Below are positions 49,917 to 58,469 of a DNA stretch of 64,000 nt, in pieces (positions within the stretch are counted from its first letter, which is position 1; every line of letters starts with the position of its first letter). The stretch covers positions 29,213 through 93,212 of the forward strand of contig NZ_JADNAT010000014.1 in NCBI RefSeq assembly GCF_015550425.1, in the 5' to 3' direction. The translations under genes and the position numbers were made by a program. The notes beneath the pieces were generated by a model that made no database searches, was not told the origin of the DNA, and saw only the letters and a list, made by a program, of their open reading frames with translations. The DNA comes from Clostridium sp. 1001275B_160808_H3. GTDB lineage: Bacteria > Bacillota > Clostridia > Clostridiales > Clostridiaceae.

Positions 49917-50951
49917 ATGTTTATAAATAAGAAACCTCTTTTTAATGAGTTTGGTGATACTGAAACATCTAAAAAGAGAATGATAAATGGAAATACTACT
50001 AACTTAAATGATTTTAATAATATGAAATATACTTGGGTTTCAGATTGGTATAGGCAAGCAATGAATAACTTCTGGATTCCAGAAGAAATAAATCTTGCTC
50101 AAGATTTAAAAGATTATAATAAATTGACACATGAAGAAAGAACAGCTTATGATAAAATACTTTCTTTCTTAATATTCTTAGACTCAATACAAACAGCGAA
50201 TTTATCTAATATAAATAATTATATTACAGCAAGTGAAGTTAATTTATGCCTAACAATACAAGCTTTTCAAGAAGCTGTTCATTCACAAAGTTATAGCTAT
50301 ATGTTAGATACAATATGCTCTCCAGAAAAAAGAAATGAAATATTATATCAATGGAAAGATGATAAAATATTATTAGAAAGAAATAAATTTATAGGTGAGC
50401 TATATAATAATTTCTTAGAAGCACCAACTCAAGAAAATCTTATTAAAACTATAATGGCAAACTATATTTTAGAGGGAATATATTTTTATTCAGGATTTAT
50501 GTTCTTCTATAATTTAGAGAGAAATGGTAAGATGCCTGGGTCAGCACAAGAAATTAGATATATAAATAGAGATGAAAATACTCATCTTTGGTTATTTAGA
50601 AATATATTAAAAGAATTACAATTAGAGCAACCTGAAATATTTACAGAAGAAGTAAAAAATCAACTAAAAGAAATGATGAAAACTGCAGTTGAACATGAAA
50701 TTTCTTGGGGAAATTATGTTATAGGTGATAATATTCAAGGAATAAATAAAAATTTAATTAATGATTATATAAAATATCTAGGAAATTTAAGAATGAAGGC
50801 TATAGGATTAGATGAAATTTATGAAGGTTATGATAATAACCCAGCAGCTTGGGTAGATATATTATCAGATGCTAATTCAGTTAAGACAGATTTCTTTGAA
50901 GCAAAATCAACTGCTTATGCTAAGGCTGGAGCTCTCATAGATGATTTATAA
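49917..50951 (+). CDS. nrdB: Ribonucleoside-diphosphate reductase, class Ia beta subunit
   Basis: Radical-bearing subunit with a dimetal site, 344 residues. The family pattern E119-xx-H122-xxx-Y126 (EAVHSQSY) gives an iron ligand pair and the tyrosyl radical; E220 and H223 in ENTHLW are the later ligands. It is co-transcribed with nrdA. Class I needs oxygen to form the radical, notable in a presumed anaerobe. Confidence 0.94.
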   Translation: MFINKKPLFNEFGDTETSKKRMINGNTTNLNDFNNMKYTWVSDWYRQAMNNFWIPEEINLAQDLKDYNKLTHEERTAYDKILSFLIFLDSIQTANLSNINNYITASEVNLCLTIQAFQEAVHSQSYSYMLDTICSPEKRNEILYQWKDDKILLERNKFIGELYNNFLEAPTQENLIKTIMANYILEGIYFYSGFMFFYNLERNGKMPGSAQEIRYINRDENTHLWLFRNILKELQLEQPEIFTEEVKNQLKEMMKTAVEHEISWGNYVIGDNIQGINKNLINDYIKYLGNLRMKAIGLDEIYEGYDNNPAAWVDILSDANSVKTDFFEAKSTAYAKAGALIDDL

Positions 50952-50966
50952 AAAACAATAAAATGT

Positions 50967-51008
50967 AAGGATATCTATAAAATATACATTTTTAGATATC
51001 CTTTTTTA
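50967..51008 (+). terminator. Terminator after nrdB
   Basis: AAGGATATCTA (50967-50977) pairs with TAGATATCCTT (50993-51003), followed by TTTTACT. The rest of the 350-base gap to ptsI is AT-rich and holds the ptsI promoter; nothing else is seen. Confidence 0.88.
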
Positions 51009-51178
51009 CTATAATAAAATCAATAAATATATTAAATAAAAAGTAAAAAAATAATAGTTGCTTTGAAAAAAATGTAAAATTTTTTAGAATAATTATACTT
51101 ATATAGAAAATATGCAAATAAAATGAATAAAAAAATAAAATAAATGATAGAAAATAATAAAAATTATGTGTATTCTTA

Positions 51179-51206
51179 TTAACATAGGCGGAAAATATGT
51201 TATAAT
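51179..51206 (+). promoter_or_regulatory. ptsI promoter
   Basis: TTAACA at 51179-51184 and TATAAT at 51201-51206, 16-base spacer, about 95 bases before ptsI. Confidence 0.65.
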
Positions 51207-51301
51207 ACATTGTAGTTGTAATTAAAAAAACAGATTAGTACTTTCTATAAATTTCATATATAATTTGAATTTATAGCTATTATTAAGGAGGAATCTCGGA
51301 A

Positions 51302-52921
51302 ATGAAAAAAGGTATAGCTGCGTCTAAAGGTTATGCAATAGGAAAAGTATTTTTACAAGAACATGAAGAAATAGTAATAACAGATGCAAAAGTTTCTAAT
51401 GTAGAAGCAGAAAAAGAAGTGCTACAAAAAGCTTTAGAGCAAGCAAGGGCTCAACTAACTGCTATTAGAGATAAAGCTTTAGCAGAAATAGGAGAACATG
51501 AAGCTCAAGTTTTCGAAGCTCACCTAACTTTATTAGATGACCCAGAATTTACTGGTGGGATGCTATTAGAAATAGAATCAAATAGCGTAAATGCAATGAA
51601 AGCGGTTGAAAGCGTTACAAATATGTTTGTAATGATTTTTGATTCAATGGAAGATGAATACATGAAAGAAAGAGCTGCTGACATAAAAGACGTTTCTAAG
51701 AGGATAATTTCAAACTTAGCAGGAAAAGGTGGAGATGCATTTGCAATAACTGAAGCAAATACTGTAGTTGTAGCTCACGATTTAACTCCATCAGATACAG
51801 CTCAATTAGATAGAAGCAAAGTTGTTGGTTTCTTAACTAATATCGGAGGAAGAACTTCTCACTCTGCTATTATGGCTAGAACATTAGAAATACCAGCAAT
51901 AGTAGGTCTAAAAGATATAACTACATCAGTTAAAAATGGAGATACTATTATAGTTGATGGTATTGAAGGAATATGTATAATAAATCCTGAGCAATCAGTT
52001 ATAGATGAATATACAGCTAAGAGAGAAAAGTTCTTAGCAGAACAAGAAGAATTAAAGAAATTAATAACTGTAAAGACAGTTACTAAATCAGGAAGAAGAG
52101 TTGAAGTTTGTGGAAACATAGGTTCACCAGCAGATGCTGAAGCAGTAGTTGCAAATGGTGGAGATGGTGTTGGACTATTCAGAACTGAGTTCTTATACAT
52201 GGATAGAGATTCAGCTCCAACAGAAGAAGAACAATTCGAAGCTTATAAGAAAGTTCTTGAAATAATGGATGGAAAACAAGTTGTTATAAGAACACTAGAT
52301 ATTGGTGGAGATAAAACACTTCCATACTTACCATTACCACAAGAAATGAATCCTTTCTTAGGCTACAGAGCTATAAGATTATGCTTAGATAGAAAAGATA
52401 TATTCAAGGTTCAAATAAGAGCTTTATTAAGAGCTTCTGTTTATGGAAATCTTGCAGTAATGTTCCCTATGATTTCAGGTTTAGAAGAATTCCAAGCTGC
52501 AAAGGAATTTGTAGATGAATGTAAAGCTGAATTAAAATCAGAAGGAATAGAATACTCAGAAAAAATTCAATGGGGTATAATGGTTGAAATCCCTGCTGCG
52601 GCTGTATATGCAGATGAATTAGCTAAGCATGTAGATTTCTTCTCAATAGGAACAAATGATTTAATTCAATACACTTTAGCGGCTGATAGAATGAGCGAAA
52701 AAGTATCATACCTTTATAATCCAATGCATCCAGCTGTATTAAGATTAATAAAGATGACTATAGATGGAGCTCATAAGCATGGCAAATGGGTTGGAATGTG
52801 CGGAGAAATGGCTGGAGATGAAGCTGCAATTCCAACATTAGTTGAATATGGTTTAGATGAATTCTCAATGAGTGCTACATCAATCTTAACAGCTAAGAAA
52901 ATAATATTAGAACAAGAATAA
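51302..52921 (+). CDS. ptsI: Phosphoenolpyruvate-protein phosphotransferase (PTS enzyme I)
   Basis: First component of the sugar phosphotransferase system; passes phosphate from PEP to HPr. 539 residues. The active histidine is H187 in GGRTSHSAIMARTLEIPA; the PEP site has the conserved C500 in GMCGEMAGD and GTNDLIQYTLAADR near 448. It starts ten bases after AAGGAGG. It stands alone: no ptsH or EII genes are adjacent. Confidence 0.97.
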   Translation: MKKGIAASKGYAIGKVFLQEHEEIVITDAKVSNVEAEKEVLQKALEQARAQLTAIRDKALAEIGEHEAQVFEAHLTLLDDPEFTGGMLLEIESNSVNAMKAVESVTNMFVMIFDSMEDEYMKERAADIKDVSKRIISNLAGKGGDAFAITEANTVVVAHDLTPSDTAQLDRSKVVGFLTNIGGRTSHSAIMARTLEIPAIVGLKDITTSVKNGDTIIVDGIEGICIINPEQSVIDEYTAKREKFLAEQEELKKLITVKTVTKSGRRVEVCGNIGSPADAEAVVANGGDGVGLFRTEFLYMDRDSAPTEEEQFEAYKKVLEIMDGKQVVIRTLDIGGDKTLPYLPLPQEMNPFLGYRAIRLCLDRKDIFKVQIRALLRASVYGNLAVMFPMISGLEEFQAAKEFVDECKAELKSEGIEYSEKIQWGIMVEIPAAAVYADELAKHVDFFSIGTNDLIQYTLAADRMSEKVSYLYNPMHPAVLRLIKMTIDGAHKHGKWVGMCGEMAGDEAAIPTLVEYGLDEFSMSATSILTAKKIILEQE

Positions 52922-52933
52922 TTAAAATAAAGA

Positions 52934-52966
52934 AAAGTCGCATACTATAAATGCGACTTTTTTATT
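52934..52966 (+). terminator. Terminator after ptsI
   Basis: AAAGTCGCAT (52934-52943) pairs with ATGCGACTTT (52951-52960), followed by TTTATTTT. Confidence 0.92.
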
Positions 52967-53024
52967 TTAAATTAATATCTTATATGCATAATAAATATAT
53001 AGGATTAACTAAGGTGGTGAAAAT

Positions 53025-53561
53025 ATGAAAAAAGTTCTAGAAATGTTTATTGCATTCTTTAAAATAGGAGCTTTTACCTTTGGAGGCGGATATGCAATGA
53101 TTCCATTAATAGAAGAGGAGGTTGTTAATAATAAAAAATGGATTGAAAAAGAAGAGTTTATGGATGTATTAGTTGTATCACAAAGTCTTCCAGGTGCATT
53201 AGCGGTTAATTGTTCAATATTTCTTGGGTATAAAATTGGAGGATTAATAGGCGCTATAATGGCTCTATTAGCAGTCATATTACCATCGTTTTTAATAATT
53301 ATCATAATTGCAGCTTTCTTTATGCAGTTTAGAAATAACTATTATGTTAATGCTGCTTTTAAAGGGATAACTGCAGCAGTTCCTATGTTAGTACTAGTTG
53401 GAGCGATAAGCTTGAGTAAGGGGTTAGAAAAGAATAAAAGAACAGTTCTAACAATAATAGTAGCACTTATAGCATTAACATTTTTTGATATTCATCCAAT
53501 TATAGTAATAATGGCATCAGCTATATATGGAATCATCTTTTTAAGAAGGAAGGTGAGCTAG
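53025..53561 (+). CDS. Chromate-family transporter, half-size protein 1
   Basis: CHR (ChrA) family membrane protein of 178 residues, one half of the usual double-length transporter. The N-terminal FKIGAFTFGGGYAMIPLIEEEVV and the motif SLPGALAVNCSIFLGYKIGG (near 50-70; both partly) place it in the family. Followed without a gap by its pair; together they would form the two-domain unit. Chromate is not a proven substrate of such clostridial pairs. Confidence 0.9.
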   Translation: MKKVLEMFIAFFKIGAFTFGGGYAMIPLIEEEVVNNKKWIEKEEFMDVLVVSQSLPGALAVNCSIFLGYKIGGLIGAIMALLAVILPSFLIIIIIAAFFMQFRNNYYVNAAFKGITAAVPMLVLVGAISLSKGLEKNKRTVLTIIVALIALTFFDIHPIIVIMASAIYGIIFLRRKVS

Positions 53562-54086
53562 TTGGAGTTATTGATAAAATTATTTTTTTCTTTCTTTAAG
53601 ATAGGTTCATTTAGCTTCGGTGGAGGCTATGCTATGCTTCCTTTTATTCAAAGAGAAATAGTAGAAAATAATAATTGGATTAGTATAAATGAATTTTTGG
53701 ATATTATAGGAATATCACAAATGACACCAGGACCAGTTGCAATAAATTCAGCAACATTCGTAGGGTACAAATTGGCTGGGGTTTTAGGAAGTGTTATGGC
53801 AACTTTAGGAGTAGTTATAACATCCTTTATATTAGTATCTATAATTAGTAAAACATTAGAAAAATTTAAAGAATCTACAGTTATTAAAGCAGCATTAATG
53901 GGAATGAGACCAGTTCTAATTGCTTTAATAATAAAAGCTTTTTTAGATCTAGCTAAAGAATCCTATTTAGATTTAAAGAGTATCATAATAACTTCGATAA
54001 TAGGAGTAATACTATTAAGTAAAAAAGTACACCCTATATTAGTTATAGTAATAGCAGCAATAATAGGATTAATATTCTACTTATAA
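53562..54086 (+). CDS. Chromate-family transporter, half-size protein 2
   Basis: The second half-size CHR protein, 174 residues, starting at TTG (53562) right at the stop of the first gene, with AAGGTGAG in the 3' end of that gene as ribosome binding site. Signature SFSFGGGYAMLPFIQREIVE and MTPGPVAINSATFVGYKLAG. Split pairs like this are common in Firmicutes and are thought to form heterodimers. Confidence 0.9.
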   Translation: MELLIKLFFSFFKIGSFSFGGGYAMLPFIQREIVENNNWISINEFLDIIGISQMTPGPVAINSATFVGYKLAGVLGSVMATLGVVITSFILVSIISKTLEKFKESTVIKAALMGMRPVLIALIIKAFLDLAKESYLDLKSIIITSIIGVILLSKKVHPILVIVIAAIIGLIFYL

Positions 54087-54109
54087 AAATTAAAATGAGG
54101 TAATTATAA

Positions 54110-55300
54110 ATGAGAAAAAAGGGTATAAAGACTTATGAAAAAGCACTTAGTTTATATAATGATGGATATATAGATAAAGCTATATTAGTTTGTGAGGTAG
54201 GTATATCAAGAGACTTACAAGATTCAAATTTACTTAATTTAAAAGGCCTACTGTTATATTTAAAAGGAGATCTTGAAGATGCAATCTCATTATGGAAAAT
54301 AAACAAATATAATAATGAAGATGAAATTTCCGAAGCGTATTTAAAAGATATAGAAAGAGATTTCCAAAGAAGAGATTTATTTAAAGATGCAGAAAAATTA
54401 ATAGAAGACTTAAATATAGATGCAGCTATAGAAGTTTTGATGTATTGTAAAGAAAGTGACTATAATTCTATAAATGTAAATAATGCTTTAGCAATATGTT
54501 ATATGAGAAAAGGGCAATATGATGATTGTAAAAGATGTATTGAAAAAGTATTCTCTTTAGATAAGGGTAATATATTAGCTAATAGTATTAATAAAGAAAT
54601 AGATGAAATATTAAATACAAACAGTAATAGAAATATTGGAATAAAACCCATTCTAGTAACATCTATAATATGTATTATTATAGTATCAGGAATCCTAGTG
54701 AAATATAAATTACAAAATAATTCAAAAAATAATACAGAAAGTAGTTTTGATATAGCTAATAAAAATGAAAGTATAGTAGAAGAAAATTCGGGGGGAATTT
54801 TAAATTCTATTGATAATAGTACAGAAGAAATTAGTAATGAGACAGAAGAAGTCAGTAATGTTATGGAAGAAATTAATGATGGTATAGAAGATAAAGAAGA
54901 AGTTGATTTAGAACACAATGCATTAACAGAAGAAGAAATAAGAGAAAATTATATTGAATCAACTAATTTGTTTGCTGAAGAAAATTATGATGCGGCTAGA
55001 GAGATATTAGAGGATACAGTTTTATATTCAGAGAATAACCATTTAAATGATGATATAATATTTTTGCTAGCTTCAACGTATGAAAGATTAGGGATGAATG
55101 ACCAAGCAATAAAAAGTTTTGAAAAGTATATATCTAGCTACGAAAATGGGAACTATATAGAAGAGTCTTATTATAAGATATCTTTACTTTATAAGGATTT
55201 GAATACTGATAAAAGTAAATACTATGCAAAAGAGCTTGCATCTAAGTATTCAAACTCAATTTATAATAATAGTAATATAGACGATATCTTAAATAATTAA
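54110..55300 (+). CDS. Membrane-spanning TPR protein, unknown
   Basis: 396 residues with two sets of tetratricopeptide-like repeats on either side of one membrane helix. Residues about 1-165 resemble TPR helices (e.g. YEKALSLYNDGYIDKAILVCE (partly), CYMRKGQYDDCKRCIEKVFS). The helix at about 180-203 is ILVTSIICIIIVSGILVKY. A low-complexity Glu/Asn/Ser linker follows (about 205-275), then TPR-like repeats (YDAAREILEDTV, NDQAIKSFEKYISSYENG). It would put one TPR domain on each side of the membrane. Function unknown. Confidence 0.8.
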   Translation: MRKKGIKTYEKALSLYNDGYIDKAILVCEVGISRDLQDSNLLNLKGLLLYLKGDLEDAISLWKINKYNNEDEISEAYLKDIERDFQRRDLFKDAEKLIEDLNIDAAIEVLMYCKESDYNSINVNNALAICYMRKGQYDDCKRCIEKVFSLDKGNILANSINKEIDEILNTNSNRNIGIKPILVTSIICIIIVSGILVKYKLQNNSKNNTESSFDIANKNESIVEENSGGILNSIDNSTEEISNETEEVSNVMEEINDGIEDKEEVDLEHNALTEEEIRENYIESTNLFAEENYDAAREILEDTVLYSENNHLNDDIIFLLASTYERLGMNDQAIKSFEKYISSYENGNYIEESYYKISLLYKDLNTDKSKYYAKELASKYSNSIYNNSNIDDILNN

Positions 55301-55317
55301 CTATAGGAGTGACGTAG

Positions 55318-56490
55318 ATGATAACGGTAATAAAGGGAATTAAGGTTTATTCTCCAGAATACCAAGGAGAAAAAGATGTAGTAATATCATCAACTAAAAT
55401 TGAAGGGATATATGAAAATCTAAAGATTCCTAAGGATTTTATAGATATAAAGATTATAAATGGAGCAGGAAAATTACTTTTTCCTGGCTTTATTGATTGT
55501 CACGTTCATATTAATGGTGCTGGTGGAGAAGGAAGTTTTAAGACTAGGACTCCAGAAATAAAATTAACAGACTTAACAACTGCTGGTATAACAACAGTTG
55601 TTGGGTGCATAGGAACAGATGGAATTTGCAGAGATATGGCCAGCTTGATAGCTAAGGCAAGGGCTCTAGAAGAAGAGGGTCTAACTACATATTGCTATAC
55701 AGGTTCATATGAAATACCAGTAAAAACTTTAACTAATAGTATAAAGGGAGATATAATGCTGGTTGATAAGATTATAGGAGTAGGAGAAGTAGCTATTTCT
55801 GATAATAGAAGTTCTCAAGCTACATTTACACAATTTGCTCAAACAGTAGCTCAAGCTAGAGTTGGAGGATTATTAGCTGGAAAATCAGGAATAGTAAATA
55901 TCCATTTAGGTAATGGAGATAGAAAGTTAAATTATTTATTTAAGTTAATTGAGGAAACAGAAATTCCAGCAACACAATTGCTTCCAACTCATATTAATAG
56001 AAATAAGGAATTATTTGAGGCAGGAGAAGAATATGTAAGCAAGGGTGGGTTTATAGATCTTACTACAAGTTCAGATCCTAGTTGTTTAGAACCAGGTGAG
56101 CTTAGAGCAAGTGAAGGATTAAGTATTTTACTTAATAATAACGTTGATTTATCACATGTTACATTTTCTTCAGATGGAAATGGAAGTATGCCTATATTCG
56201 ATAAGGATGGAAGCTTAAGTAAAGTAGGTATTTGTGCAGTATCAACTTTATATGGAGAAGTAAGAGAAGCTATAAAAACATATAATATAAAAATTGAAGA
56301 TGCTATTAAAGTTATAACATCTAATGTTGCAAGTATATTAAAACTTTCAAATAAGGGAGCAATAGAAAAGGGAAAAGATGCTGATTTAGTTTTAGTAGAT
56401 GAAAGTTCATTAGAAATAGATACTGTTATAGCTATGGGAAAAATAATGATTCAAAATGGGAAACCAGTAGTGAAGGGAACATTTGAATAA
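55318..56490 (+). CDS. iadA: Isoaspartyl dipeptidase (beta-aspartyl peptidase)
   Basis: Amidohydrolase-fold metal enzyme that cleaves isoaspartyl dipeptides from damaged or degraded protein. 390 residues. Metal histidines H62 and H64 (CHVHINGAGGEGSFKTRTPE), then NIHLGNGD, LPTHINRN and SSDGNGS in order. The position of the carbamylated lysine of the E. coli enzyme (recalled as K162 in GVKCAISDHR) appears as E157 in GVGEVAISDNR. It starts after TAGGAGTG, 18 bases after the TPR gene. Confidence 0.9.
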   Translation: MITVIKGIKVYSPEYQGEKDVVISSTKIEGIYENLKIPKDFIDIKIINGAGKLLFPGFIDCHVHINGAGGEGSFKTRTPEIKLTDLTTAGITTVVGCIGTDGICRDMASLIAKARALEEEGLTTYCYTGSYEIPVKTLTNSIKGDIMLVDKIIGVGEVAISDNRSSQATFTQFAQTVAQARVGGLLAGKSGIVNIHLGNGDRKLNYLFKLIEETEIPATQLLPTHINRNKELFEAGEEYVSKGGFIDLTTSSDPSCLEPGELRASEGLSILLNNNVDLSHVTFSSDGNGSMPIFDKDGSLSKVGICAVSTLYGEVREAIKTYNIKIEDAIKVITSNVASILKLSNKGAIEKGKDADLVLVDESSLEIDTVIAMGKIMIQNGKPVVKGTFE

Positions 56491-56540
56491 TAAATAATTA
56501 ATAAATAATTATTAACAATTGAAAATGGATAATTGAGTTG

Positions 56541-56574
56541 GAAATTCAGCTTTTGCTGAATTTCTTTTTTTATT
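56541..56574 (+). terminator. Terminator after iadA
   Basis: AAATTCAGC (56542-56550) pairs with GCTGAATTT (56555-56563) around TTTT, followed by CTTTTTTTATT. Confidence 0.92.
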
Positions 56575-56642
56575 AATATAGGCTAATAGTTTGAAAACTT
56601 AATATAATAAGCATAAGGTTTGTATTTAAAATTATAAACTAG

Positions 56643-56666
56643 TAGGAATGTCTTTCGACATTCCTA
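56643..56666. terminator. Inverted repeat at the end of the SleB-type gene
   Basis: TAGGAATGTC (56643-56652) and GACATTCCTA (56657-56666) are perfect 10-bp arms around TTTC, 8 bases beyond the minus-strand stop at 56675. Both sides are followed by a modest T run, so it can serve as a two-way terminator between convergent genes. Confidence 0.75.
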
Positions 56667-56674
56667 TGATCTTT

Positions 56675-57256
56675 TTAATATTTTGTTTTGAAAAATAAGT
56701 GTTGGCCAATAGATTTACTATCAGCTTTTTCAACATCTTGCATCCAGGAGCAAGTAGCTATGGCAGGATTATAAAAGAATAATGCTTCATTTGTAGGATC
56801 ATTACCTTTTATAGCCTCATAAACTGCATTATAACATTCTTCAGTTGGGGTAACAGATATTTGACCATCTACTACACAAGAGAATGCCTTAGGTTGAAAT
56901 ATAACCTCACTAATGCTATTTGGAAATCCTGGACTTAATACCCTATTTAAAATAACTGATGCAACTGCAACTTTACCCTCATAGGGTTCACCTTTACTTT
57001 CAGCATAAACGATTTTAGCCATCAAATTTACGTCATCTTCTGTTAAATATAGTATGTTGTCATTGTAATTGAAAACCTCAATCACATTTTCTTTTGGCAT
57101 ATTTATTATAGTACTATTTACTTCTCCATTTAAATTAGTGCTTATTGAACTGTTAGAATTACCTACTAAACTAACATTTTTATAAGCAAACACAGGTATT
57201 TCTGCTGAAAATAAAAAGGTTAAAAATAAAATAGGTATTGTTTTTAAATATTTCAT
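56675..57256 (-). CDS. Exported cell-wall hydrolase, SleB/Hydrolase_2 type
   Basis: 193 residues from the ATG at 57256, preceded by GGAGG; an upstream in-frame extension to 57325 has no start signal. A signal peptide (about 1-23, IPILFLTFLFSAEIPVFA) is followed by a linker and the Hydrolase_2 domain (about 75-193) with LMAKIVYAESKGEPYEGKVAVASVILNRV (partly), which holds the catalytic glutamate (YAESKGE), and the FYNP...CSWM region. SleB cleaves spore cortex peptidoglycan during germination. Whether this is a cortex lysin or a vegetative homologue is undecided. Confidence 0.85.
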   Translation of the reverse strand: MKYLKTIPILFLTFLFSAEIPVFAYKNVSLVGNSNSSISTNLNGEVNSTIINMPKENVIEVFNYNDNILYLTEDDVNLMAKIVYAESKGEPYEGKVAVASVILNRVLSPGFPNSISEVIFQPKAFSCVVDGQISVTPTEECYNAVYEAIKGNDPTNEALFFYNPAIATCSWMQDVEKADSKSIGQHLFFKTKY

Positions 57257-57262
57257 AAATAA

Positions 57263-57291
57263 CCTCCTTTTGGATAATATATAATCCAAAA
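57263..57291 (-). promoter_or_regulatory. Hairpin abutting the ribosome binding site of the SleB-type gene
   Basis: On the minus strand TTTTGGAT and ATCCAAAA (57284-57291 and 57268-57275) form an 8-bp stem with an 8-base loop that ends exactly where GGAGG (57263-57267) begins. It could affect translation or mark 3' processing of the upstream gene transcript. Confidence 0.45.
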
Positions 57292-57324
57292 TTATTATTT
57301 CCAAAAGGAAAAATTTAATACACA

Positions 57325-58317
57325 TTATTTTTCCAGAATATTTTTGTAATTAGAATAAGCATCTATTACATCATTTCTTTTAGAAGTAGCGTTCTTATAA
57401 TTTTTGTTAATTTCTTTAGAGAACTTATCTATATCTGAACAAGTTTTCTCGTATATAACAGCTTCTTTAATAGATTTTAAATAGATATAGTACATATTAA
57501 AATATTCATCTAAAGCATCATATATATCCATGCATCCATCTGGAATAGACATAGATATAATTTTAGATTTCAAATTTTCATAAGATTTTTCCTTGCTATA
57601 TAAATCCTCAACTATAACCTGTAAATCTCTTTTGTCTTCTCTTATTTTATTGATAGCAGGCATTAAATCTTCATTTAATGAGTTAAATTCTGAATTAAAT
57701 GAATCAAGACGAAGAAAAAATTCTCGTTGTTGCGTATTTTGAAACTCAGAATCTCTATTAACTTTAATTATAGTATTCAAATAATTATAAGTATTATCAA
57801 AAAATTGTAATGTATCATTAGAAAAATCTATATTAATTTTGTCTTGTGCTAAAATAGAATAATCTTTTAGGCAAATTTCTTTAAAGGAATTAAAGTTATC
57901 TAAATCAGCACTAGACGTTATGTCCTTAGGATTAGAGAGAATATTAATACAATTATCATATAAGGATATAGTAGAGCTTATAGCATTGCTTAAATCATTT
58001 TTTATAGATGAAATTTCAGAATCAGTATCTTCGACTTGAGAAGTTAAATTTAATAATTCTTTTAGTTTATTTGATCCAGATACTAAAAGGTCGTAGGATT
58101 TAGTTGTATCAATAGTTAAATCTTTTATACCTGATTCAAGATTTGTATTTACAGTATTTAATTCATTACCAATACTTTTTAGAGTTCTTTTAGCTCTATT
58201 GGAATCTGAGTTATATATGATAAAAAACATTGAAAATGATAAGAGTAACAGTAGCGATATTATGAATACCGTTAAATTTTTATGATCCTTGAACAAAGTA
58301 CTAAGTTTTTCTTTCAT
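57325..58317 (-). CDS. Single-span membrane protein with long coiled coil, unknown
   Basis: 330 residues. A short cytoplasmic N-terminus is followed by one membrane helix (about 17-36, FIISLLLLLSFSMFFIIY) and a long hydrophilic region rich in Ser, Asp, Asn, Glu and Lys with heptad-like stretches (e.g. NELNTVNTNLESGIKDL, SEISSIKNDLSNAISSTI). No catalytic motif is seen and I do not recognise the family. It runs upstream of the SleB-type hydrolase on the same strand, so an envelope or spore role is suggested only by context. Confidence 0.75.
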   Translation of the reverse strand: MKEKLSTLFKDHKNLTVFIISLLLLLSFSMFFIIYNSDSNRAKRTLKSIGNELNTVNTNLESGIKDLTIDTTKSYDLLVSGSNKLKELLNLTSQVEDTDSEISSIKNDLSNAISSTISLYDNCINILSNPKDITSSADLDNFNSFKEICLKDYSILAQDKINIDFSNDTLQFFDNTYNYLNTIIKVNRDSEFQNTQQREFFLRLDSFNSEFNSLNEDLMPAINKIREDKRDLQVIVEDLYSKEKSYENLKSKIISMSIPDGCMDIYDALDEYFNMYYIYLKSIKEAVIYEKTCSDIDKFSKEINKNYKNATSKRNDVIDAYSNYKNILEK

Positions 58318-58469
58318 AATTTTATCACCCCATATAAATTTCTTTACATAAATTTATATTACAGTAAAGTGAAAAATATTATAGAATTAAAAAAATTTTA
58401 AATATTATACTAAGAATTTACTTATTGGTGTATAATTAATAGTATATGAAAATTAGGGGGGTGCCCTTT

